64,000 nt of DNA from Pseudomonas sp. Q1-7. GTDB lineage: Bacteria > Pseudomonadota > Gammaproteobacteria > Pseudomonadales > Pseudomonadaceae. Position numbers and translations under genes: made by a program. How positions within the stretch are numbered: position 1 is the stretch's first letter; every line of letters begins with the position of its first letter. The notes below the pieces were generated by a model. It saw only the letters and a program-made list of their open reading frames with translations, had not been told where the DNA came from and searched no databases. Positions 50,736-60,321 of the stretch are shown piece after piece. The stretch covers positions 3,178,501 to 3,242,500 of the forward strand of contig NZ_CP116304.1 of the NCBI RefSeq assembly GCF_028010285.1, given 5' to 3'.

Positions 50736-51812
50736 ATGAGCAAGTTCCATAGCCTGACGATCAAAGAAGTGCGCCCGGAAACCCGCGACGCGGTGTCCAT
50801 CGCCTTCGACATTCCGGCCGACCTCGCCGAAACCTACCGCTTCACCCAGGGCCAGCACCTGGTGATGCGCACCCAGCTGGAGGGCGAAGAAGTACGCCGC
50901 TCCTACTCCATCTGCACCGGCGTCAACGACGGCGAGCTGCGCGTGGCGATCAAGCGCGTGGCCGGCGGCCGTTTCTCCGCCTATGCCAACGAGAGCCTGA
51001 AGGCCGGCCAGAGCCTGGAAGTCATGCCGCCCTCCGGCCACTTCTTCGTCGAGCTGGACGCCACGCGCCGGGGCAACTACCTGGCGGTGGCCGCCGGCAG
51101 CGGCATCACGCCGATCCTGTCGATCATCAAGACCACCCTGGAAGCCGAACCCCACAGCCGCGTCACCCTGCTCTACGGCAACCGCTCCAGTGCCTCGGCG
51201 CTGTTCCGCGAGCAGTTGGAAGACCTGAAGAACCGCTACCTGCAGCGCCTGAACCTGATCTTCGTGTTCAGCCGCGAGCAGCAGGATGTTGACCTCTACA
51301 ACGGCCGCATCGACGCCGACAAATGCGGCCAGCTGTTCGCCCGCTGGATCGACGTCAAGGCCCTGGACGCCGCCTTCATCTGCGGTCCGCAGGCCATGAC
51401 CGAAACCGTGCGCGACCAGCTCAAGGCCAACGGCATGCCCGCCGAGCGCATCCACTTCGAGCTGTTCGCCGCCACCGGCGGTTCCGCCAAGCGCGAGGCC
51501 CGCGAGGCCGCCCGCGCCACCGACAGCGCCGCCAGCCAGGTCACGGTCATCAGCGATGGCCGCGAGCTGACCTTCGAACTGCCGCGCAACAGCGTCAGCG
51601 TGCTCGACGCCGGCAACGCCCAGGGCCTGGAACTGCCCTACTCCTGCAAGGCCGGCGTGTGTTCCACCTGCAAATGCAAAGTGATCGAAGGCGAGGTGGA
51701 GATGGACAGCAACTTCGCCCTGGAGGACTACGAAGTCGCCGCCGGCTACGTGTTGTCCTGCCAGACCTTCCCGGTCAGCGAAAAAGTCGTCCTGGACTTC
51801 GACCAGCTGTAA
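50736..51812 (+). CDS. paaE: 1,2-Phenylacetyl-CoA epoxidase reductase PaaE
   Basis: A 358-residue reductase that passes electrons from NADPH to the PaaABC oxygenase. An FAD domain (RRSYSICTG), a nucleotide-binding domain (AAGSGITPILSIIKTTL, CGPQAM) and a C-terminal plant-type [2Fe-2S] ferredoxin domain with four Cys (SCKAGVCSTCKCKV ... LSCQT) are present in the usual order. ATG 50736 lies 26 bp after paaD. Confidence 0.96.
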   Translation: MSKFHSLTIKEVRPETRDAVSIAFDIPADLAETYRFTQGQHLVMRTQLEGEEVRRSYSICTGVNDGELRVAIKRVAGGRFSAYANESLKAGQSLEVMPPSGHFFVELDATRRGNYLAVAAGSGITPILSIIKTTLEAEPHSRVTLLYGNRSSASALFREQLEDLKNRYLQRLNLIFVFSREQQDVDLYNGRIDADKCGQLFARWIDVKALDAAFICGPQAMTETVRDQLKANGMPAERIHFELFAATGGSAKREAREAARATDSAASQVTVISDGRELTFELPRNSVSVLDAGNAQGLELPYSCKAGVCSTCKCKVIEGEVEMDSNFALEDYEVAAGYVLSCQTFPVSEKVVLDFDQL

Positions 51813-51825
51813 CGCAACGCCGTAA

Positions 51826-51857
51826 GAGCGAGCTCTGCTCGCGAGCAAAGCTCGCTC
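51826..51857. repeat. Hairpin after paaE
   Basis: GAGCGAGCT and AGCTCGCTC pair as an outer stem around the inner palindrome TGCTCGCGAGCA, with one mismatch. It lies between paaE and the transporter genes and may stabilise the paaABCDE transcript. There is no T-run. Confidence 0.6.
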
Positions 51858-51918
51858 GTATGAAAGCAATCCAAGCCGTGCCGCACCATCTCGACAATCA
51901 CAAAAAGAGAGAGCAACC

Positions 51919-52227
51919 ATGACCCCGCAAGACCTCGAACGCATCCGGGAGAATCCGGACTTCATCCAGTTGGTCCAGCGCAAGCAGCGCCTGACCTGGT
52001 CCCTGACCGCCGCCATGCTGGTGATCTACTACGGCTTCGTGCTGCTGGTGGCGTTCGCCCCCGCCGTGCTCGGCCAGTCCCTCAACGGCGGCGTCACCAG
52101 CGTGGGCATGCTGGTGGGCGTGGTCATCATCCTGCTGTCCTTCGCCCTCACCGGCATCTACGTCAAGCGCACCAACAGCGTCCTCGACCCGCTGAACGAC
52201 AAGCTGAAGCAGGAGTGCGGCCAATGA
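51919..52227 (+). CDS. DUF485 membrane protein (YjcH-like)
   Basis: A 102-residue protein with two TM helices ([20 protein letters not shown] and [18 protein letters not shown]) and a cytoplasmic N-terminus with the family motif [16 protein letters not shown]. It is the usual small partner of sodium-solute symporters of the ActP type. Its stop overlaps the symporter start (ATGA). A strong GAGAG site precedes it. Confidence 0.92.
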   Translation: MTPQDLERIRENPDFIQLVQRKQRLTWSLTAAMLVIYYGFVLLVAFAPAVLGQSLNGGVTSVGMLVGVVIILLSFALTGIYVKRTNSVLDPLNDKLKQECGQ

Positions 52228-53870
52228 AAACCCTCGCCTCCCTGCTGCTGGCCGCCGGCCTCTTCGCCTCCCAGGGCGCTTTCGCCGCCGACGCCGTGGC
52301 GCGTCCGCTGAACTGGAACGCCATCTACCTGTTCCTGGCGTTCGTCCTCTTCACCCTCGGCATCACCCGCTGGGCCGCCCTGCGCACCCGCTCGGCCGCC
52401 GACTTCTACACCGCCGGCGGCGGCCTCACCGGCTTCCAGAACGGCCTGGCGATTGCCGGCGACATGATCAGCGCGGCGTCGTTCCTCGGCATCTCCGCGA
52501 TGATGTTCATGAACGGCTACGACGGCCTGCTCTACGCCCTGGGCGTGCTCGCCGGCTGGCCGATCATCCTGTTCCTGATCGCCGAGCGGCTGCGCAACCT
52601 CGGCAAGTACACCTTCGCCGACGTGGTGTCCTACCGTCTCGAGCAAAGCCCGATCCGCATCACCGCCGCCTTCGGCACCCTGACCGTGGCGCTGATGTAC
52701 CTGGTGGCGCAGATGGTCGGCGCCGGCAAGCTGATCGAGCTGCTGTTCGGCCTGTCCTACCTGCAAGCCGTGCTGCTGGTGGGCGTGCTGATGGTCTGCT
52801 ACGTGACCTTCGGCGGCATGCTGGCGACCACCTGGGTGCAGATCATCAAGGCGATCCTGCTCCTCTCCGGCACCAGCTTCATGGCCTTCATGGTGCTCAA
52901 GCACTTCGGTTTCAGCACCGAAGCCATGTTCGCCGCCGCCACCTCGGTGCATGCCAAGGGCACCGCGATCATGGCCCCGGGTGGACTGCTGTCGAACCCC
53001 ATCGACGCCATCTCGCTGGGACTCGGCATGATGTTCGGCACCGCCGGCCTGCCGCATATCCTGATGCGCTTCTTCACCGTCAGCGACGCCAAGGAAGCCC
53101 GCAAGAGCGTGTTCTACGCCACGGGCTTCATCGGCTACTTCTACCTGCTGCTGATCGTGGTCGGCTTCGGCTCCATCGTCATGGTCGGCACCAATCCGGA
53201 GTTCCGCGACGCGGCCGGCGCCATCATCGGTGGCGGCAACATGGTGGCGGTGCACCTGTCCCATGCCGTCGGCGGCAGCCTGTTCCTCGGGTTCATCTCC
53301 GCCGTGGCCTTCGCCACCATATTGGCGGTGGTCGCTGGCCTGGCGCTGTCCGGCGCCTCGGCCGTGTCCCACGATCTCTATGCCTGCGTGATTCGCAAGG
53401 GCAAGGCGACCGAGCGCGAGGAAATGCGCGTCTCGCGCATCGCCACCCTGGGCATCGGCGTACTGGCGGTGATCCTCGGCCTCCTCTTCGAGTCGCAGAA
53501 CATCGCCTTCCTCTCCGGCCTGGTGCTGGCGATCGCCGCTTCGGTCAACTTCCCGGTGCTGTTCCTCTCCATGTTCTGGAAGGGCCTGACCACCCGTGGC
53601 GCCGTGGCTGGCAGCGTGGCGGGCCTGCTCTCCGCCATCGTCCTGCTGCTGCTGAGCCCGGCGGTGTGGGTCAACGTGCTGCAGCACGACCAGGCGCTGT
53701 TCCCCTATTCGAACCCGGCGCTGTTCTCCATGGGCCTGGCCTTCTTCAGTGCCTGGCTGTTCTCGGTGACCGACAGCTCCGAGCGCGCCAAGCACGAGCG
53801 CGGCCGTTACCTGGCGCAGTTCATCCGCTCCATGACCGGCATCGGCGCCGCCGCTGCCAGCCGCCACTGA
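52224..53870 (+). CDS. paaL: Sodium:solute symporter, probable phenylacetate permease (PaaL)
   Basis: A 548-residue SSS-family transporter resembling acetate permease ActP, with a cleavable N-terminal signal-like segment ([15 protein letters not shown]) and about 13 TM helices. [20 protein letters not shown] and [16 protein letters not shown] are family hallmarks. Its place between paaE and the OprD porin, the same arrangement as paaL-paaM in P. putida, argues that it imports phenylacetate. Confidence 0.88.
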   Translation: MKTLASLLLAAGLFASQGAFAADAVARPLNWNAIYLFLAFVLFTLGITRWAALRTRSAADFYTAGGGLTGFQNGLAIAGDMISAASFLGISAMMFMNGYDGLLYALGVLAGWPIILFLIAERLRNLGKYTFADVVSYRLEQSPIRITAAFGTLTVALMYLVAQMVGAGKLIELLFGLSYLQAVLLVGVLMVCYVTFGGMLATTWVQIIKAILLLSGTSFMAFMVLKHFGFSTEAMFAAATSVHAKGTAIMAPGGLLSNPIDAISLGLGMMFGTAGLPHILMRFFTVSDAKEARKSVFYATGFIGYFYLLLIVVGFGSIVMVGTNPEFRDAAGAIIGGGNMVAVHLSHAVGGSLFLGFISAVAFATILAVVAGLALSGASAVSHDLYACVIRKGKATEREEMRVSRIATLGIGVLAVILGLLFESQNIAFLSGLVLAIAASVNFPVLFLSMFWKGLTTRGAVAGSVAGLLSAIVLLLLSPAVWVNVLQHDQALFPYSNPALFSMGLAFFSAWLFSVTDSSERAKHERGRYLAQFIRSMTGIGAAAASRH

Positions 53871-53887
53871 CCCTCCTGAAGAACCGG

Positions 53888-55141
53888 ATGATGGATACAA
53901 CAACAATGAACCACAGCCGTACCCTTGCGCCGCTCGTTGCGGCGCTCACCCTGCCCTTCGCCACCTCGGCACTGGCAGGCTTCATCGAAGACAGCAAGGG
54001 CAGCCTGGAGCTGCGCAACCACTACCTCAACCGCGATTTCCGCCAGGACGGCGCCGCCCAGTCCAAGGCCGCGGAATGGGGCCAGGGTTTCACCGCGCGG
54101 ATCGAATCCGGCTTCACCGAGGGCACGGTCGGCGTGGGCCTGGACGCCATCGGCGAGCTGGGTGTCAAGCTGGATTCCAGCCGCGACCGCCGTGGCACCG
54201 GCCTGCTGCCCTTCGACCCGGTGACCAAGGAGCCGGTGGACGACTACAGCGAGCTGGGCCTGACCGCCAAGCTGCGCGCCTCGAAGAGCGTGCTGCGCCT
54301 GGGCACCTTGCAGCCGCTGCTGCCGGTGGTCAGCTACAACGATACCCGGCTGCTTTCCTCCACCTTCCAGGGCGGCCTGTTGACCAGCCAGGAACTGGAC
54401 GGCCTGACCTTCAACGGCGGCCGCCTGACTCGCACCAACCTGCGGGATTCTTCCGGCCGCGACGACATCGGGTACCTCTCCGCCACCAGCGATGCCTTCG
54501 ACTTCGCCGGCGGCAGCTACGCCATCAACCCGCAATTGGCGCTGAGCTACTACTACGGCCTGCTGGACGACATCTACCGCCAGCAGTTCGTCGGCCTGGT
54601 GCACACGCAGCCGCTGCCCGCAGGCTTCAGCCTGAAGAGCGACATCCGCTACTTCGACAGCCGCGGCGACGGTGTCGAGCGCGCCGGAGAGATCGACAAC
54701 CGCAACCTCAACGGCATGTTCAGCCTGGGCAAGGGCGCCCACCGGTTCAGCCTGGCCTTCCAGCGCATGTCCGGCGACAGCGCCTTCCCCTTCCTCAATG
54801 GCGGCGACCCCTATGTGGTCAACCTGGTGACCTTCAACACCTTCACCCGCGCCGAGGAAGACGCCTGGCAGCTGCGCTACGACTACGACTTCGCCGCCCT
54901 CGGCATTCCCGGCCTGACCTTCATGACCCGCTACGTCGACGGCCGCAACGTCAAGACCGCCACCGGCGACGACGGCGAGGAATGGGAACGCGACAGCGAC
55001 CTGGCCTACGTGATCCAGAGCGGTGCCCTGAAGGGCCTGAGCCTGCGCTGGCGCAACGTCACCTTCCGCTCCGGCAACGGGCTGAGCACCGATGTCGACG
55101 AGAACCGCCTGATCCTCGGCTACACCCTGGCCCTCTGGTAA
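53888..55141 (+). CDS. paaM: OprD family porin, probable phenylacetate channel (PaaM/PhaK)
   Basis: A 417-residue outer-membrane porin with a signal peptide cleaved after ALA (about residue 30), starting GFIEDSKGSLELRNHYLNRDF, the OprD-family mature N-terminus. The rest is beta-strand-rich and ends in the aromatic ILGYTLALW expected of outer-membrane barrels. It follows the permease by 17 bp. ATG 53888 was preferred; a second Met at 53906 is possible. Confidence 0.88.
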   Translation: MMDTTTMNHSRTLAPLVAALTLPFATSALAGFIEDSKGSLELRNHYLNRDFRQDGAAQSKAAEWGQGFTARIESGFTEGTVGVGLDAIGELGVKLDSSRDRRGTGLLPFDPVTKEPVDDYSELGLTAKLRASKSVLRLGTLQPLLPVVSYNDTRLLSSTFQGGLLTSQELDGLTFNGGRLTRTNLRDSSGRDDIGYLSATSDAFDFAGGSYAINPQLALSYYYGLLDDIYRQQFVGLVHTQPLPAGFSLKSDIRYFDSRGDGVERAGEIDNRNLNGMFSLGKGAHRFSLAFQRMSGDSAFPFLNGGDPYVVNLVTFNTFTRAEEDAWQLRYDYDFAALGIPGLTFMTRYVDGRNVKTATGDDGEEWERDSDLAYVIQSGALKGLSLRWRNVTFRSGNGLSTDVDENRLILGYTLALW

Positions 55142-55200
55142 GGCAGGCAGAACCCACGCCAGCGCCCGGCGCCGGCTTACCCCCTCACGGAGAAATCCCC

Positions 55201-57261
55201 ATGAGTCAGTTCCCCACGCTGCAAAGCTTCATCGGCGGCCGCTGGATCGGCCAGCAAGGCGCCCAGGTCCTGCGCAGCGCCATCGACGGCAGCCCCCTCT
55301 TCCGCACCCACGAGGAAGCCCTGGACTTCTCCGAAGCCGTCGATTTCGCCCGCAAAGGGGGCATCGCCAGCCTCATGGCCCTGGACTTCCAGCAGCGCGC
55401 GGCACGCCTCAAGGCCCTGGCGCTGTACCTGACCGAGCACAAGGAACAGCTCTACACCCTGTCCCGCCACAGCGGCGCCACCCGCGCCGACAGCTGGATC
55501 GACATCGAGGGCGGCGCCGCCACCCTGTTCAGCTACGCCGGCGTCGGCAGCCGCGAACTGCCGTCCGGCAACATCGTCCACGAAGGCCCGGCGATGCCGC
55601 TGGGCAAACAGGGCAGCTTCGCCGGCACCCATATCCTGGTGCCGCGAGGCGGCCTGGCGGTGCACATCAATGCCTTCAACTTCCCGATCTGGGGGATGCT
55701 GGAGAAGTTCGCGCCGAGCTTCCTCGCCGGCATGCCCTGCATCGTCAAACCGGCCACCGCCACCAGCTACCTCACTGAAGCCGCCGTGCGTCTGATGCAC
55801 GCGTCCGGCCTGCTCCCGGAAGGCAGCCTGCAGCTGATCATCGGCGGCACCGGCGACCTGCTGGACCGCCTGCAGGGCCAGGACGTGGTCACCTTCACCG
55901 GCTCCGCCGACACCGCCGCCAAGCTGCGGGTGAATGCCAACCTGGTGCGCAACTCCGTTCCCTTCAATGCCGAAGCGGACTCGCTGAACTGCGCCATCCT
56001 CGCGCCGGAAATCACCCCGGACGATCCGGAGTTCGACCTCTTCGTCAAGGAAGTGGCCCGCGAGATGACCGTCAAGGCCGGCCAGAAGTGCACCGCCATC
56101 CGCCGCGCCATAGTCCCGGCGAAGCACATCGACGCGGTGGCCGAGCGCCTGCGCGAGCGTCTGTCCAAGGTGGTGGTCGGCGACCCGGCCGTGGAAGGCG
56201 TGAAGATGGGCGCCCTGGCCTCCCATGCCCAGCAGGCCGACGTGGCCGAGCGCCTGGACGCCCTGCTGGCCAGCAGCGAACTGCTGTTCGGTGCCCGTGA
56301 TGGTTTCGCCCCCCGTGGCGACGGCGTGAACGAAGGCGCCTTCTTCGCGCCTACCCTGCTGCGCGCCCGCAACCCGCACGCCGACGGCGGCGCCCACGAC
56401 ATCGAGGCCTTCGGCCCGGCGAGCACGCTGATGGCCTACGACGACATCGACGAAGCCATCGCCCTGGCCGCCCGTGGCAAGGGCAGCCTGGTGGCCAGTC
56501 TGGTTACCCGGGACCCGCAGGTGGCCGCCCGCGTGGTACCGCAAGCCGCCGCCCTGCACGGGCGCCTGCACATCCTCGACCGCGAGTCCGCCGCCGAATC
56601 CACCGGCCACGGCTCGCCGCTGCCGGTGCTCAAGCACGGTGGCCCGGGCCGCGCCGGCGGTGGCGAAGAACTGGGTGGCCTGCGTGCCGTCAAGCACTAC
56701 CTGCAACGTGCCGCCGTCCAGGGCTCGCCCACCATGCTCGCCGCCGTGACCCGCGAGCACGTGCGCGGCGCCAAGGTGATCGAGACCGAAGTGCACCCGT
56801 TCCGTCGCTACTTCGATGAGCTGCAGATAGGCGAATCCCTGCTGACCCACCGCCGCACCGTCACCGAGGCCGACATCGTCAACTTCGGCTGCCTGTCCGG
56901 CGACCACTTCTACATGCACTTCGACGAGCTGGCCGCCAAGGAATCCCAGTTCGGCAAGCGCATCGCCCACGGCTACTTCGTGCTGTCCGCCGCCGCCGGC
57001 CTGTTCGTCTCCCCGGCCCCGGGCCCGGTACTGGCCAACTACGGCCTCGATACCCTGCGTTTCATCACCCCGGTGGGCATCGGCGACACCATCCAGGCGC
57101 GCCTGACCTGCAAGCGCAAGATCGACCAGGGCAAGAAGAGCCCCAAGGGCGAGCCGCAAGGCGTGGTGGCCTGGGACGTGGAAGTCACCAACCAGCACGG
57201 CGAGCTGGTGGCCAGCTACGACATCCTCACCCTGGTGCTGAAGCGCCCGGAATCCGTGTGA
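55201..57261 (+). CDS. paaZ: Bifunctional oxepin-CoA hydrolase/semialdehyde dehydrogenase PaaZ
   Basis: A 686-residue fusion enzyme for ring opening. The N-terminal aldehyde dehydrogenase domain (about 1-530) has [12 protein letters not shown], the base region FNAEADSLN and nucleophile Cys in [11 protein letters not shown]. The C-terminal MaoC-like hydratase domain (about 545-686) has [20 protein letters not shown] and [16 protein letters not shown]. The hydratase hydrolyses oxepin-CoA and the dehydrogenase oxidises the resulting aldehyde. It is the last gene of the paa block. Confidence 0.95.
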   Translation: MSQFPTLQSFIGGRWIGQQGAQVLRSAIDGSPLFRTHEEALDFSEAVDFARKGGIASLMALDFQQRAARLKALALYLTEHKEQLYTLSRHSGATRADSWIDIEGGAATLFSYAGVGSRELPSGNIVHEGPAMPLGKQGSFAGTHILVPRGGLAVHINAFNFPIWGMLEKFAPSFLAGMPCIVKPATATSYLTEAAVRLMHASGLLPEGSLQLIIGGTGDLLDRLQGQDVVTFTGSADTAAKLRVNANLVRNSVPFNAEADSLNCAILAPEITPDDPEFDLFVKEVAREMTVKAGQKCTAIRRAIVPAKHIDAVAERLRERLSKVVVGDPAVEGVKMGALASHAQQADVAERLDALLASSELLFGARDGFAPRGDGVNEGAFFAPTLLRARNPHADGGAHDIEAFGPASTLMAYDDIDEAIALAARGKGSLVASLVTRDPQVAARVVPQAAALHGRLHILDRESAAESTGHGSPLPVLKHGGPGRAGGGEELGGLRAVKHYLQRAAVQGSPTMLAAVTREHVRGAKVIETEVHPFRRYFDELQIGESLLTHRRTVTEADIVNFGCLSGDHFYMHFDELAAKESQFGKRIAHGYFVLSAAAGLFVSPAPGPVLANYGLDTLRFITPVGIGDTIQARLTCKRKIDQGKKSPKGEPQGVVAWDVEVTNQHGELVASYDILTLVLKRPESV

Positions 57262-57284
57262 ACCGAGTCGCTGCGTGAGTTTTT

Positions 57285-57310
57285 AACCGGCCTTAGGGCC
57301 GGTTTTTTTT
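57285..57310 (+). terminator. Terminator of the paa operon
   Basis: AACCGGCC and GGCCGGTT form a perfect 8-bp stem with loop TTAG, followed by a run of T residues (TTTTTT). It lies 24 bp after paaZ. Confidence 0.93.
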
Positions 57311-57343
57311 GGTTCTTCGTGGAAAGTGGGGAGGTGTGATCAC

Positions 57344-57896
57344 ACCGGATTGGAAATGTTGTGTGATTGCCTTGGGTTGGCAGCGTGTGGCCGGATCGCT
57401 TCGCGCTCAGACGCTTATCTGTGTTGAAGGCGGGGCTGCGTGTGTACCTGAGGGCTCGACAGCATGGGTTTCGTACCTCAACCCATCCTACGTAAGAGGC
57501 CCAAGCAGGACTGACATTGAGCGATATGGGTGGGGCGGCTATCCCGCCCCTTCAGGAGGCCGAGCGGAATCCTTGCAGAGGGGGATGAGCGGCATGGATG
57601 CCGCGAGGGGAGTTCGGCGAAGCCGAACCCGAATGGTGGGGCAAGCCCTTTTGGTTTCTTTTGGGGCGACTGCCAAAAGAAACTCGCCCGGGTGGGCGAA
57701 ACCAAAACCCACAGCCCACTCGGCAATGAGCCACAAACAGAACCCCAAGCCCCCCTCACACCAGATTGCCAATCCGGTGTGGACTTCCCATCCCCGAACA
57801 TTCGTGAAGCCTTTCTGCCTTCAGCTGGGCGCATAGACGAATTCGAGCTCTTGCAGCATGTAGGATGGGTTGAGGTACGAAACCCATGCTGTCGAG
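57344..57896. repeat. Composite intergenic repeat, copy 2, with perfect 37-bp inverted ends inside
   Basis: The 725-bp gap 57311-58037 has no supported gene. CTCGACAGCATGGGTTTCGT... at 57455-57491 is the exact inverse of 57860-57896. A second pair, CACACCGGATTGG (57344) and CCAATCCGGTGTG (about 57769-57781), is interleaved with it. Between them are AGCGGCATGGATGCCGCG and a hairpin TTTCTTTTGG/CCAAAAGAAA. The central part matches the reverse complement of 15040-15290. It looks like a non-autonomous or decayed mobile unit. Confidence 0.65.
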
Positions 57897-57906
57897 TCGT
57901 CAACCC

Positions 57907-57988
57907 GTAGGTTGGGCTGAGGCACGAAGCCCAACGCCATGGAATCGATGGCAGTTCGTTGGGCCTCGCGGGCTCGGCACCAACCTAC
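57907..57988. repeat. GTAGGTTGG inverted-repeat element
   Basis: GTAGGTTGGGCTGAGGCACG at the left and CCAACCTAC at the right (57980-57988) are inverted ends of an 82-bp element. It belongs to the same family as 1941 and 25776 and lies immediately next to the composite repeat. Confidence 0.65.
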
Positions 57989-58037
57989 ATGAGCGCGAAG
58001 GGGATGCGGATCGGCCCCGTAGATGGTGTGGCCCGCC

Positions 58038-58988
58038 CTAGAACTGCAAATCCAGCATATCTGCCAGGCGCCGGTCATCGGCGTTAGGCGACCGGGCGCA
58101 GGCTTTCAGCGCCTGCTGCAGGCACTGGATGAAGCCGCGAGCCGCCGGGTCCAGGGCCTGGTCACGCAGGCGAATCAGGCTGATGTCACCTTCCGCCAGT
58201 TCATCGTCCAGCTCCAGGGCGCGGGCCCTGCCCCGCAAGGGTTCGCACAGGAGCATGGGTTCGGGCGAGTAGCCCAGCATTCCCGCATCGACGATCAAGC
58301 TGCTGAGCATGGCGCTGGACTGGGCGCAGACGATACGTCCGGGGGCCAACTCCAGGCCACGGTCACCGAACAACTGCTGCAGCACCTGCTCCTGACTGGC
58401 CTGGGTGAAGTTCATCACCCAGTCCTGCTCCAGCAACTCCGCCATGGAACGGGCACCCCGCGACGGATGGCCGTCTCGGGCGAGCACCCGCATACGGTAG
58501 CGGGCCAGGGGCTCGTGAACGAACTCCTGGGCGGGCAGCGTGCCGGCGGGCCCCAGGGCGAAGTGCATCACCCCGCTGCGCAGCAATGGCAGGCTCACCG
58601 CCTGCAGGCCTTCGTAGAGTTCCAGCTGCACCGCCGGCATTTCCCGACGGAACCGCTGCACCGCCGCGGCCAGCAAGGTCTGTCCGAACCAGGGCGTGAC
58701 GCCTACACAGAGGCGCTCCGGAACCTCGCCGCGCAGACACGCCAGATCACGCTCCGCGCTCTCCAGCTGGCTGGCGATCTGCCTGGCGTGGGGTAGCAGC
58801 ACCAGCCCCGCATCAGTCAGGCGCGCCCCGCCAGCATGGCGCACCAGCAGCGGTAGTCCCTGCTCTTCTTCCAGTTCGCGCAGCGCGCGGGTGACGGCCG
58901 CCTGAGACAAGCCAATGCCACGGGCGGCAGCACGTATGCCGCCACCGTCGGCGACAGCGATCAGTGCCTGTAGCTGATGCAACTTCAA
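58038..58988 (-). CDS. LysR family transcriptional regulator
   Basis: A 316-residue LysR protein starting at TTG 58988 (MKLHQLQALIAVAD), which has CAGGAG eight bases upstream; the frame is open for eight more codons. The helix-turn-helix GGIRAAARGIGLSQAAVTRA lies near residues 16-35 and the effector-binding domain follows. It is transcribed away from the amidohydrolase-transporter-porin genes, so it is the likely regulator of that unit; the 133-bp divergent region would hold its binding site. Confidence 0.86.
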   Translation of the reverse strand: MKLHQLQALIAVADGGGIRAAARGIGLSQAAVTRALRELEEEQGLPLLVRHAGGARLTDAGLVLLPHARQIASQLESAERDLACLRGEVPERLCVGVTPWFGQTLLAAAVQRFRREMPAVQLELYEGLQAVSLPLLRSGVMHFALGPAGTLPAQEFVHEPLARYRMRVLARDGHPSRGARSMAELLEQDWVMNFTQASQEQVLQQLFGDRGLELAPGRIVCAQSSAMLSSLIVDAGMLGYSPEPMLLCEPLRGRARALELDDELAEGDISLIRLRDQALDPAARGFIQCLQQALKACARSPNADDRRLADMLDLQF

Positions 58989-59121
58989 GGGAATCTCCTG
59001 GCTGAACACCAAAGCGGGTCACGACAACATTTCTGCGCCTTATGCCGGCCCTGCGCGGACGCTAGGTTAGGCCACGAGACGGCACCGGCCAACCGCTGCC
59101 GCACGTTCAGGACACAACACC

Positions 59122-60297
59122 ATGCATGAAACCTGTATCGCTCCCGGAATAGCCGCCATCACCCCGAGCATGATCGAACTGCGCCGCGCCATACATGCCG
59201 AGCCGGAGCTGGGGTTCGAGGAGTTCGCGACCAGCGCCCGGGTGATCCGGCACCTGCGCGACTGGGGCTACGAGATCCACCAGGGCCTGGCCAGCACCGC
59301 CGTGGTCGGCACGCTGCGCAATGGCGAGGGCCCCACCCTTGGCCTGCGCGCAGAGCTCGACGCCCTGCCCATTCACGAGCAGAGCGGTCGCCCCTGGAGC
59401 AGCCGCATCGCCGGCAAGATGCACGCCTGCGGCCACGACGGGCATACCGCCATGCTGTTGGCGGCGGCCTGCGAACTGGCCCGCGAACGCAACTGGCGCG
59501 GCACCCTGCACCTGTTCTTCCAGCCCGCCGAGGAAGGCCATGGCGGCTCCGGGGCCAAGCGCATGCTGGACGAGGGCGTGTTCCGCCTGTTCCCCTGCGA
59601 CGCAATCTTCGCCATGCACAATTCCCCCGGCATGCCCCTCGGTCGCTTCGGCGTCGTCGCCGGGCCCTGCATGGCCTCCACCGACAGCGCCACCATCCGC
59701 ATCCATGCCACCGGCGGCCACGGTGCGATGCCGCACAAAGCGGTTGACCCGGTGGTAATCGGTGCCTCGCTGGTCATGGCGCTGCAGACCGTGGTGTCGC
59801 GCAACGTACCGCCCAGCGAGACGGCAATCATCACCACCGGAGCCTTTCTTGCGGGCGATGCACCCAATGTGATCCCGGAAAGCGCCGAACTGCGCCTGAG
59901 CATCCGCGCGCTCAACCCTCAAATCAGGCAGTTGCTCCGCCAGCGCATCCAGGCCCTGGCGGAACTCCACGCGACCAGCTTCGGCGCCAGCGCCGACGTC
60001 ACCTTCGACAACGGCTATCCCGTGCTGGTCAACGATGCCCACGCCAGCCGGCTGGCGACGGACGTGATCCGCGACTGGCTGGGGGACGACGGACTCACCC
60101 CGGGCATGAAGCCCATCTGCGCCAGCGACGACTTCGCCTTCTGGCTTGAGCAGGTGCCCGGCTGCTACCTGCTGATCGGCAACGGCGATGGCGAGGGTGG
60201 CTGCGAGGTGCACAACCCCGGTTACGACTTCAACGACCAGGCCCTGCCACTGGGGGCGACCTTCTGGGTCAGGTTGGCGCAGCGCTTCCTGACCTGA
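59122..60297 (+). CDS. M20 family amidohydrolase (aminoacylase/hippurate hydrolase-like)
   Basis: A 391-residue M20D metallopeptidase-fold enzyme. Metal-binding residues known in the family fit C and H in MHACGHDGHTAML, the Glu pair in PAEEGHGGSGAK, H in IFAMHNSPG, and H in CEVHNPGYDFND. The dimerisation domain is inserted at about 185-300. Such enzymes hydrolyse N-acyl amino acids or similar amides. Together with the MFS and porin genes it suggests uptake and hydrolysis of an N-acylated substrate. Confidence 0.88.
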   Translation: MHETCIAPGIAAITPSMIELRRAIHAEPELGFEEFATSARVIRHLRDWGYEIHQGLASTAVVGTLRNGEGPTLGLRAELDALPIHEQSGRPWSSRIAGKMHACGHDGHTAMLLAAACELARERNWRGTLHLFFQPAEEGHGGSGAKRMLDEGVFRLFPCDAIFAMHNSPGMPLGRFGVVAGPCMASTDSATIRIHATGGHGAMPHKAVDPVVIGASLVMALQTVVSRNVPPSETAIITTGAFLAGDAPNVIPESAELRLSIRALNPQIRQLLRQRIQALAELHATSFGASADVTFDNGYPVLVNDAHASRLATDVIRDWLGDDGLTPGMKPICASDDFAFWLEQVPGCYLLIGNGDGEGGCEVHNPGYDFNDQALPLGATFWVRLAQRFLT

Positions 60298-60321
60298 CAA
60301 CGACCATCGAGGACACACACG

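Noticed and set aside
53666-53887. Upstream extension of the porin frame
   Set aside because: It overlaps the end of the symporter gene in another frame; the signal peptide places the start at 53888 or 53906.
54076-55200. Upstream extension of paaZ by 375 codons
   Set aside because: It is the out-of-frame shadow of the porin gene, rich in Arg/Pro/Gln; the paaZ start at 55201 matches the family.
57309-57836. A 175-codon open frame in the gap after paaZ
   Set aside because: It lies in the composite repeat, follows the terminator directly, and resembles no protein; related fragments appear only where the repeat recurs.
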